DNA of 64,000 nt from contig JAVLUZ010000705.1 of assembly GCA_036768485.1 (NCBI GenBank), forward strand, positions 62,001 to 126,000, in the 5' to 3' direction. This DNA comes from Mermis nigrescens (taxonomy: Eukaryota; Nematoda; Enoplea; Mermithida; Mermithidae). Positions 54,386-64,000 of this stretch are shown here, piece by piece (positions within the stretch are counted from its first letter, which is position 1; each line of letters starts with the position of its first letter). The position numbers were made by a program, and so were the translations under genes. The notes beneath the pieces are model-generated. The model ran no database searches. It was not told the origin of the DNA and saw only the letters and a program-made list of their open reading frames with translations.

Positions 54386-57300
54386 GCCTGCTACACACTA
54401 TACACATTATTATCGTTACCTTAGCCCGAGGATCGCTGATCTTTCGAGAGGACTTCTCTGCCAAAAGACGCGCGAACTTCAATTTATGCGGTGTTGTCAT
54501 TAACTTAAAGAACACTTAACATGGACATATTTAATTTACCAACCAAAATGGGGACTGAGAATGCCTAAATAATATAACAATAGGCGAATTATGGTCGGCT
54601 CTAAATTCGTACGAATATTTAAAAAACTATTAATACATTAATAACAATAATAATAATACGCAATGCATAGTAAGATGCGTCTTTATTCCGTATATGCCTT
54701 TCACCGATTTCGCAACCTTGTTTACCTTATTATGGAGTACAATGGATGACAAGGAGATTTAATGCGCTATTATTATAATTTAAGTGAATGGCAACGTAAT
54801 ATTAATAATGATGCCGCATGCGACGATTGCCATCTTTGAAAATTTCGAGAATCAAATGACAATTCCTTGAGTTTGTTTTATATAACTCGTATGCAAATTC
54901 GCGCGTCCTTTTCCTAAAAAATTTATACGCCAACATAAGAGGATGTTTTCTCCACCAAAAATTGCGCTTTGTTAACCAAATCAACAATAACTGTTGGAGC
55001 TTTGTTAAAAAAGAAGGTCGTGATTTTCGAGAGAAAGAAATCAGATATATTGCACGGAGAATGTAGGCAGTTACTCATTTTTGGTTATACTTATAAAATA
55101 CCATTGCCCATAAAACGGAGAATTTTCTTACGCTTTGTGTAAACTTTCTTCTTGTTCCGCGCTCATTGAAAATTTTCCTCGAAAAGTCAAGTGCGTGCAA
55201 CAGTTAAAAAATACGAGGACGTGAATAAACTTACATTTAATTCCGACGTGGGGTTTCGGAAGGGATTAAAATTACAAAAATCGTATTAGTCAGTGTATCA
55301 AAACGTCGTTGTGCGTTTTTAGTCACGAAGTACTACGGGGTTATTTTTCTACGAAGGACCTTCTTCGTTGACATTTAAGGAAAATATTGCATGATAAAAT
55401 TGCAGGAAAAATTCAGCTCCAGTTTTTTAAATTAATTTTGTTCATAATAACTTAGAAATTGCGATAAATTTATGAAAGTTTCTTTGTAATTAATATTAAG
55501 CAATTGGCGATTTCAAATGACTGTAATAATTTTTCTTATACAATCAGCTGCGCAACGGGATAAGAGTGGACTTGTGCAATTCGTAGGGTTTATTACTACT
55601 TTTCCTACGAAATTTCTATTGTTACTTGTTACTCAGCGTTTTTTTATACCAAAAAAGTTATTCTGAATTATGTAAAGCACTGCTACTGCACAAAAACTGT
55701 TAATTATTTTGAATTGATGAATTAATTTGTGCGCTTGGAGTCGCGCATGTGTACCTAAGTATTTTGTATAAACTTTAATTGACTGCGCATCACTTCTAGT
55801 TGATGACCCAGTTTTGGAATAAAAACCTTAAGGAGAACAAAACCAAGGCTAATACTAATGTAATACATTGTTAAACGTCGCTGCGCATATCTTTGCCTGC
55901 CAATCAACGGCGTATTCTTATAAGATTTCTGGTAATTATAACTTGGACTCGACCATACTGTCGTATTTGGAGCACGCAAAATTAGCAAAAATTATTTACT
56001 AGTCGACAAAAATGCCTCTGTATCTACAAGAATTAATTTTCGGCGAAGTTTAATCGCCTTTTCTATTACCTACATATAGGTACATATTTATTAATTTAAC
56101 AAATAATTGTGTACATAGACGTCCGATTCGATAGTTAAATAAATCGAATCAAGCTTGACAACTTTTTCCGATGAAATTAAGAATCAGCTGTGATTTGGGC
56201 CCAGTGTCAAATTATTTTTCTTAAGATACGCGCAAAAAAATTAAAAAGTTCTCATGTCAAACTTCTTTTTCTCTCAATAAATCATTAATGTCGCAAAATA
56301 AGCACAAACGCGCACTCGTGTTCCAATTTGAATTATTAAAAAAGTGGAAAGGTAAACCTTAATCAATTTATCGCCATATTCAGCACTATCAATATACATA
56401 AATGTACTAAAAAAATGAGGAATTTGTAATTCTAAATAGAATGCTTCCTATGGAGATCTACCTATAAATTTTTTAGGGCTTGATTTAGAATCACAGGCCT
56501 TTAAAACCACTCCCAAAAATTGTCGTTATACTAAAAATGATCAAAATATTTTCAAAAAGCGATTGCAAACTAGATTGGTAGGTGCTGCGATTATTCAGTG
56601 ACAATATCTGATGATAGACTCAAGTTTGTGTATTGAGAATTCATTAATGAACTTGACATTAATATTAATCAGAAAATTGAGACCGTGTATGTAAAGATGC
56701 ACAATTTGCTAAAACTTTTGTGAACAAAAAAAGAATTTGCTTTTGATCAATATAATTGACAAAGCTATGATTTTTTTAAACGCGTTTCGTTAAAAGTAAT
56801 AGAGGTGAAAAAGCTGAATATTAAAATACTCTTCAATTAGGCTCGGAAAAGAGTTTTGCGCTATTCTAAATTACCTGCGTATGGTATATTATGTGCTGCA
56901 TATTGTCAAACGTGTCTATTTAAAATGCATTTAATTTTTATTTATTTAAAATTGTCTTGAAATTTTTTGTTGGACGGAGTCATTATTCTCTTTCGGACTA
57001 TCAACATCCCTGAATTTCGTTAAGCGATTTCTTTGTTGATCGCTTTCGTTTGATTTTCTCAGAAACTTAAAATTTCCAATCGAAAGAAAAACAATTAGCA
57101 GATGATAAAAATGCCTATCTAAGTATGTTCTAACACTATGGGCAGGTTCAAAACGCAAATTTTTAGAATAAAGTGTCTTGCTTCCATTACATTACCTTAC
57201 ATTGCATACTGATATAATTTTCGTGATTGGATGAAAAGACGAAAAGATCTTGAGAATAGAGATCGGTCAGCTTTAACTTATTGTATATGCATATTTTTCT

Positions 57301-60110
57301 AATTAGCATACTCTTCAAAGACTAATTAATAACAGCAGGTAATGCGTGTTCCATATATGTAGGAAACGAAATTTTCTTGGAACATTAGCATTTTCAAAAT
57401 CGACACGTAAAATACGTGTACGCGTAGGTATAGGTCGTCTCTAAAATAATTGATTAGCTGATCTTAAAATATTAAGCAAATGCTCCTGTTTTGTCGTTGA
57501 AAACTTCATTGAACACGCCTTTACCTACGCTTGGGTGTTTACGAAAAGAGTTAATTTCAACTTGAGCAACATTATTTCAGCATGTAGGCACGCACACGAA
57601 CGACATGTGTCTTAGAAATGTGACAATATAAGGTTTTTCCAATTTCTTATTAAGAAAAATTGCCTTTGAAGCTGTGATACTAATTCACTTTTTCGGCTAT
57701 CAATTTCCAGGTTGTCGTGGATGCGTGACCCCGTTAATTTGTCGGATATTGAAAAACGATCCCTAGAATCCTATACCTACCTTGCTTTTGCATATTGTGC
57801 TTCATCATTCATCTACATATAATCCATAGTGGTCTTTTTTCTATCGCTTAAAAAATAATATGCAAGGCGATACACATATTCAAGGAAAGGGCGTTTCGAA
57901 ATGATCAAATGAAGCGTAAGTCAAATTGAATTAGTATTCACGAAGTTATAAGCACAAAATATTGTACAAGTTTTCTTTGCCTAATGTCAAATGTATTAGA
58001 CGCATGTACCAAGAATTTGCATGAATAAAGCATATACTATTCTATTTTAGATATTTAATGTCTTCGTGAAATTAGGGTGTCTTCTTATAAAATTAATGTA
58101 GAAAACGATAAATTCGCTAATCGCATACGTGTGCTCACGCATGTCATGTCTCGCTTTTATTACACAACAGACTTATTTTCATATTTTTTCTGAATTCCTA
58201 CATGTAGGTACTTAATACAATATCTTAACATATTCGAAATATTTTAGATTATGATCCTTACAGTTAGTCTGGCCTGTTACGGTAATATGCGATTTCCAGT
58301 CGGATTGCTAGCTAAAGAGAATCTAACATTCTCTAATCGTAATAGAAGTGCGTTTATTCAAAAATTTTTCCAGCTTTCAGATTGTTTTTTTGTGAAAGTT
58401 TTCATAAAAAAAACCGCAAACTAATGTGAATATACCCAGCCTATTCTTATCGACTTATCGAGTTACATACAGATATGCGTTTTAGGGTATTCGAAATAAT
58501 GTTTGGAAAGGTAATCAAAGTGAAATATTTCTATTGTTTTTATACCTTATAATTTTGACGAGATTTTTATTATCTTTTATTCGTACTCGTAGCTCTTTAC
58601 TATCACGTTTAGTTCGAATTGTTTCAATTTTAATTAAAGTTTGGTTGCCGTCGCATTTTATTTCATGCAATCAATGCTTTGCCTGTGAATAAAATATTAG
58701 TGGCTGCTTATTCCTTCTATATTGGGTTCACCGAATATCTATAGGAATATAAAAATCAAAAGATAAGCCTGATGTACGTACATCCATTTAATGAAAAACA
58801 AGTAAAATTAAATTATTTGAATAAAGTTATTCAAACTGCTTTCGCACTAAAAGGAGACAGCGAAAGTACCTACTGACAAGGCTTGAAGACCATCATTTTG
58901 TTTTGGCTCAGGTAGTTACAAAAAATCCAAAGGTAAAGCTCGAAACATATAGATTAATCACACATTAGACCGTGCATTATTTTTGTTTCGAACGTTATGA
59001 ATACTTAGTGTTGGGATTATGCACGTGACTCTTGTTTTTTACAACTAATTTGCCGCCTAATTTATGCGATGAAAATTGGTCTAAATTAGCGTTTGTTAGC
59101 TCTCACACTCTCAATAATTTGTCTCGTCCTAATAATGCAGACTATAAACATAATTATAAGTCAATATCAAATTGGATTTTTCTTCTATCTAAGCCCGTTG
59201 CCCAGTGCTAACCGCTTCAATCCAGGTTGTCAGCTAAGATCGATAAACCTGGATCTATGAAGGTAATAATTACTATCAATTCGCTCTTTCGATGAAAAAC
59301 CATAATCGCCTACTGCTTCGTTATTAGGAAATATTGGTTTCTGTTTTGCAGTTTCCGAATGGCATTTTATTTCGATTCGATCTATCGAAAATTCGCATTC
59401 GGAAGTAATAACGCTCTTAAATCTAAAAGTGTTATCACTTTTGGTAGAATACTGATAAATAAATTTTTTTCAAACGTTTAATTCCTGATCGAAAGCAGGA
59501 AATAAGTTATAACGTGACTCGATCAATTGCTAGAGACATATTTAGATTTCTAAGGAAAAGTGAGATTTTATGTGGAAAAGAACGAAAAATAATAGTTTAA
59601 AATAGGATGATAATCAATATTTCTCACCAAAAATATTGGTGGTAAAAAAAGATTAAGTACCAAAAATTTTCTTTCTGAATTCTTTTTTACTTACTTGTAC
59701 GCATGTTTGCGTGTCTTATTTTGACTTTCAAGATTGCAACACAATAAAACTGAGCTCAAAAAGAATTTTTTGTAGGCAATAGTTCGCCTCTGGCGCATTC
59801 TAAACGAATACCGCTGCGAAAACAAATCTTGATGAATCGCCTTATTTAACAAAATCGTTAACTTACTTCCTTATTTATCTTAATTAGGTGTGTTTTTTGC
59901 GGCTTATTTTAGTTCTCGTGTTTTCTATTTTTGCGTCGAGCTTAACAGCTTATTTGTTTTGCACTGCTTATTATGCTATCGACTGATTTAGATTCGGTAT
60001 TTATACCACGATTTATGAGCATACGTTTGTATATGAAATAAATTCGCATAAGCTCCTACTACAAAAATATTTGCTAATACGATGCGGGGTTTTATTTTGC
60101 GTATTTTAAG

Positions 60111-60187
60111 ATACGGATCCGGAAGAGCCAGCCTCCGACACCACATTTTTGAAATACGATTATTTATCCGCGAATCACAACGCGTAA
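60111..60187 (+). CDS. Possible small terminal exon, unidentified
   Basis: After a gcgtattttaag acceptor-like sequence (the same unusual type used by the kindlin gene) the frame reads TDPEEPASDTTFLKYDYLSA and NHNA before TAA. Local G+C and codon choice rise above the A/T-rich surroundings. There is no partner exon and no family match, so chance is a real alternative. Confidence 0.2.
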
Positions 60188-61242
60188 AAATGGATTAACC
60201 TCAAGCTTGCTTTTAATTTTCGTCACTTGTTTTCATTCATAACGAAATTTTCCTCTCATAATACGGCACCTGGGTCTGAGGACATGTACATTATTCATTA
60301 TAGACGTACATCTAGACGCTTTTTTCATAAAAATTGTGTTTTTCAAGAGAAACGTATAAGTAAAGATCTAGTGTTAGCCTCGGAAATAGAAAAGAACGAT
60401 TAACGAGCTTTTATATCCAGCCGTCTGCTCAGCCGTGAATGCGCCGCGAAACGCGACTCCTTTTATTCAGTCCTGCTTAATTATTTAAAATTTTGACCTT
60501 TTTCCATTTTCCCCTTACAACACATTTCATCGCTTTTCTTTCAATTGCTTTTTATAAGAATTCCTTCTCTCGCGAATTCAGCCAACTTCGATAGCCATAA
60601 CCTTGTAAAAGCCTAACAATCATATTTTTGCCACTCTCTTTCGAAGTGCACATTAAAAAATACCTTGAGTTAACATTAATTATCGAGTTTATAAGGAGTG
60701 AACAAAGTCAAGTTTTTACCACATGTCGTTTCCTGACTGACTTTTGCTTTTCTCCACCCGGGTTGCTCCATAGGTTACAACGTTCTTTACTACGTGCTGC
60801 TTCTCTCATCTTTCTGTTGTGATTGAATCGTCTCCCTCTGCTTGCTACATTCATTTTTTTCACCTAATGAATTGTGTTTCTCATTTAGTTTTTTTAGACT
60901 TTTTATAAAATATGATGGATAATTTACGTCCGATCGAGCGGTCGCTCGTGTATCAGAACCACTTTTTTCATGTAAAAATTTCGCCCTCCAACTGCGTAAC
61001 CTTCGTACATACAGTGCTGTTCAAAGGTTTAAGGCCACCCACGATCTAAACGCAGTGTCTGTTTTAATCGTAAATTCTTATCTATGTTCAAGAGTTTCAA
61101 AATTAAACAAAACCATGAATAACAAGTATCATCAATTAGCTGTCAACGAAAAAGAGTCGACTAAAAGGGAATCCGATTGCCTTTAGCTTGAATTAACGCT
61201 TGTATACAAAGTGTTATCCATACATGTACCGGCCGAAATTGG

Positions 61243-62660
61243 GGGGGGGTCCCCGCCATTTTTAGGGGTTAGGATTCACATGTCCAGCCGGCTTCACTTG
61301 ACCAGCACATTCAGATGGCCAGCGTATTCAGATGGCCAGCCAAAATGATCTATTTCCGACGCCCATTGTGTTAACATGGCCAGCGTATTCAGATGGCCAG
61401 CGTATTCAGATGGCCAGCGTATTCAGATGGCCAGCGTATTCAGATGGCCGGCGTATTCAAGTGTAGCGTATTCAGATGGCCAGCATAATCAGAAGGCCAG
61501 CATATTCACATGACCAGCATAGTCAGATGGCCAGCTTAAGGCTTGGCGGGTCGGTGCCGTACGTGGGCAACACCAAAATTCCAGGGGGTGCAAGTTTTTT
61601 CAAAGGTCAAAAAATGGTGGTATGGCGAAAAAACACCATTTTTGAACGTTTCTCATCGAGCACTATCCATTGGCATCTAAAAATTGCGAAGAAAACGAAA
61701 AAAATTTCAAAAAATTGAATTCTGGGGGGATATTTTAATTTCTGGGGGGGTATTTTGGTTTCTCGGGGGGCTGCATACCCCTCCAACCCCCTCACTCCCA
61801 GGTGTGGTCGTCGGTGCCAACTGCGCCACCGTGTTCGAGTGCGTTACTAGATGCACATACATAAGTAATCCTACATATTATTAAGATAAATATAGTAATC
61901 AATAGGAAAGCATTATAGGCACACATTGGGAAACCCCTAGAAATCGATAATTGGCACAACAACCCCAGAATTGCAATTTTCGCATTGTTTTGAACTTTAC
62001 TTCATTTAGACCCCGAGAATGCTCATGCTGTCTGTGTATGGTCGTAGGTACACCGGGTGAATTATTTGATTACAACCACCTGCCTATCTACCTACCTGTT
62101 ACTGTGCATTTCAGACTACTATTGTTCGACGGTGAACATTTTATGATAATAATGGATTGTGTGCTCAGATTGAGACAACGTCCTGAAAAATCGGTCGTTT
62201 TATCAGGCAGGTCACACTCACCAATATTCGAAGTGCCATTTCTGTTGACGCTTCACGAACGAATCTTGGAACCGCCTCCCAGACCATTTCCTTGACTTCC
62301 CAACGCTTATCCGCTTGCGACCACTTGCGGTATCTCAGCGAGAATCACACCTCGGTGTGTTGGTAATACTGTATTGGATGGAAAGCCAATCTTTAACCAT
62401 TTTTCTTAACCTTTATTGGCCTTATGCTGGCCATCTGAATATGCTGGCCATCTGAATACGCTGGCCATCTGAGCTAGTAGGCTGGCCATCTGAATACGCT
62501 GGCCATCTGAATACACTGGCCATCTGAATATGCTGGCCATCTGAATATGCTGGCCATCTGAATATGCTGGCCATCTGAACTAGGCTGGCCATCTGAATGC
62601 GCTGGCCATCTGAATATGCTGGCCAAGTGTCCCCTACCCATTTTTAGGATTGGCGGGGGG
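61243..62660. mobile_element. Foldback-like element 2, bounded by inverted 17-bp tandem arrays
   Basis: The left array (61276-61540) has about 12 units of GTATTCAGATGGCCAGC. The right array (62423-62632) has about 12 units of the reverse complement, GCTGGCCATCTGAATAC. Immediately outside both arrays sits a CCGCC-type, TTTTTAGG-containing segment in inverted order (61250-61270 and 62632-62660). The interior carries a copy of the repeat at 32620-32795 and about 600 bp without a recognisable gene. Confidence 0.8.
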
Positions 62661-63000
62661 GGTAAATCACCTACAATTTCTGGCCAAAAACGGGCAAAAA
62701 ACGCCAAAAAACGGCCAAAAAATTCAATTTTTTTTCAGAAATCGGGGGGGGGTCAAAAGTTTTCTGGCTTTGGGGGATGGAGGATGTCCGACTTTCGGTG
62801 GGGGGATCCCCTCACCCCCCGTTACATGTATGGTGTTATCAAATTGATCATCAATTTGACGCATGTTTCCTTTGGGATTGAACCCCATATATCCTTTATT
62901 TTTCAATCATTTTCGCTCGTAAAATGCACTTGGGAATTATGTAGGGGTCACAATAATGAAGGTAATCCATTCCCCACAAAATACGCTACAGTGGTTTTTG
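62640..63000. repeat. G/A-rich dispersed repeat flank
   Basis: Runs of G (TTGGCGGGGGGGG, CGGTGGGGGGATCCCCTCACC) alternate with CCAAAAAACGGCC-type A-rich sequence, as in the G-rich ends of the other dispersed repeats of this window. The open frames here are by-products of the repeats. Confidence 0.5.
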
Positions 63001-64000
63001 CCTTGTGTTTTGGATCATCACCCTTCAGGAAAAAAATTTATTGGATGTTTTTTCTAAGGCTGAAGGAACCAAGTGCTCCTTAATTAAGCAAATATATAGA
63101 GTTGTTGTATATTTTGGGTTGGAAGGAAAGAAAACCGAATCACAACATCATGGGCTCAAAATGGTCTCCACACCAAAGCAGTTGCATTCTCTTCTGTGTT
63201 TGACGCTTCCAGCCATGCATTTGACATTTTATTTTTTGTCTGAACGTCTGTGGAAAAAACCCCCTTAGTTTTTAAGTAAAATAATCGAATTTTCACTCCT
63301 CAAAAAAGAAAGCCTTCGAACAATCAAGAAAAGTCCAACAAACGAAATTTCGAGCGAAAATCAATACGTTTTTCTCTTGAACTCGATCGCAAAAACACTT
63401 CCTATGACGATCCAATTATACGACAAAGACGCCGACCAATTGTCTGCCTCAAAACCAATGGTCCACAATCAATAGACAATTCACCCTGCATGCCAGGAGC
63501 CGTCCAGACTCTAATTTTTAAAGAAGTTCGCTTTTGACCACATAGTTCTTTAGTGGTCAATTTAGAGGACCGCCCGGGTCGAGGACGATCAGCAAAGGGA
63601 TCGAACTGTTTCTGTTTCTTAAGTTTCTTTTGTATGACACATTAACTTATATTTAAACCTCCGGCTTTCACTCTTAGGAATAGTTTAGTATTCTTGAACA
63701 TAGACGCGATTTTTGATCGAAAGACTAGCAAAATGGACTGGAATTAACCCGTAATAAATCAGCTTGCACTTAACAAAATTTAAAACGACTAAGGTTTTCG
63801 AAATCAGCGAGAAAACTAATTTAGAAACTTTTTCAAAGTGAAATTTAGGTCTTTTAATTTCACAGTAAAAAGTGATTTGAAAACTCAATAGATTTTGTAG
63901 TAATCAGTCATGCTGAGGCTGACCTTAAACTTTCGAGCGGCACTGCACCTGCGGTTGGATGCTTTTCCGGAAAGAGTTTGACACGATTTTTTCTACCAGT

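Larger units (their letters stand above)
52830..61010. other. Largely featureless A/T-rich region
   Basis: No multi-exon gene could be assembled here. 54010-54385 is a dispersed repeat ending CTGGATACGGGCCTG. 55755-55990 (minus) has a short open frame with a possible membrane segment (TMYYISISLGFVLLKVFIPK) but no suitable ATG or splice site. A possible small plus-strand terminal exon is at 60111-60187. The rest appears unique, with fragments reminiscent of the other introns and no conserved protein match that I recognise. Confidence 0.5.
61012..63945. mobile_element. Second Tc1-like relic, split by an inserted element
   Basis: The left end CAGTGCTGTTCAAAGGTTTA and the right end, read inverted, CAGTGCCGCTCGAAAGTTTA share about 30 bp and resemble the element at 51837. 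A TA precedes the left end. Residual non-repeat sequence at 61040-61230 and 63080-63940 would be the transposon body. GGACCGCCCGGGTCGAGGAC (63568-63587) is reminiscent of the GRPR-type basic stretch of Tc1 transposases. The middle is foldback-like element 2 with its flanks. Confidence 0.6.

Noticed and set aside
55755..55988. Minus-strand ORF with a possible membrane segment
   Set aside because: No ATG at its start (a TTG is needed), no convincing splice site and no recognised family; kept only as a remark in the region entry.
61276..62632. CRISPR-like array appearance of regularly spaced 17-bp repeats
   Set aside because: Repeats are directly adjacent with no unique spacers, are inverted between two sites, and the genome is eukaryotic.
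62616..63083. 155-codon plus-strand ORF
   Set aside because: Starts in the terminal array of foldback-like element 2 and passes through G/A-rich repeat; no domain is recognisable.

Overview
This is a eukaryotic, A+T-rich, gene-poor and repeat-rich scaffold piece. It carries GT-AG introns, long intergenic and intronic repeats, and one 100-N scaffold gap. Three conserved animal genes could be assembled exon by exon, all on the minus strand. From right to left they are an EFF-1/AFF-1-type cell-cell fusogen (51641-45259, five exons, apparently complete, about 652 residues), a BRE-3/Egghead-type beta-1,4-mannosyltransferase (about 36139-27875, six exons seen, initiator Met not found), and the 5' part of a kindlin/UNC-112 gene (8468-2408, four exons, continuing off the left edge). 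The EFF-1/AFF-1 family is best known from nematodes. With the loose 3' splice sites (ttaag, cttag and aaag as well as ttcag) and the heavy repeat load, this suggests a nematode outside the Caenorhabditis type, possibly a large-genome Dorylaimia/Enoplea worm. That assignment is inference.

Layout: 1-8.5 kb is kindlin plus introns, with a 335-bp (TA)n tract just upstream of one 3' splice site. 8.5-20.2 kb is a mosaic of diverged repeats: a roughly 1.3-kb family present two to three times, GC-hairpin motifs of the form GGCGCGAAGCGCC, G-rich tracts, a scaffold gap, and a roughly 38-bp minisatellite. 20.8-26.7 kb holds several inverted-repeat elements, two of which contain degenerate tRNA-like blocks. 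27.8-36.1 kb is the mannosyltransferase gene. 36-45 kb is intergenic. It holds a candidate minus-strand exon inside an inverted pair of 15-16-bp tandem arrays, and a candidate plus-strand terminal exon. 45.2-51.7 kb is the fusogen gene. 51.8-52.8 kb is a dead Tc1-like transposon. 53-61 kb is largely empty. 61.0-63.9 kb is a second Tc1-like relic invaded by another element bounded by inverted 17-bp tandem arrays.

The three conserved genes do not form a pathway. Kindlin acts at integrin adhesions, the mannosyltransferase builds arthro-series glycolipids, and the fusogen merges somatic cells. The most noteworthy items are the fusogen gene and the two foldback-like elements with different tandem-repeat arms. 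Next are a large family of small inverted-repeat elements with the terminus TATAGTCTGTTTCA (including nested copies), and a GC hairpin repeat whose arms show some compensatory changes.
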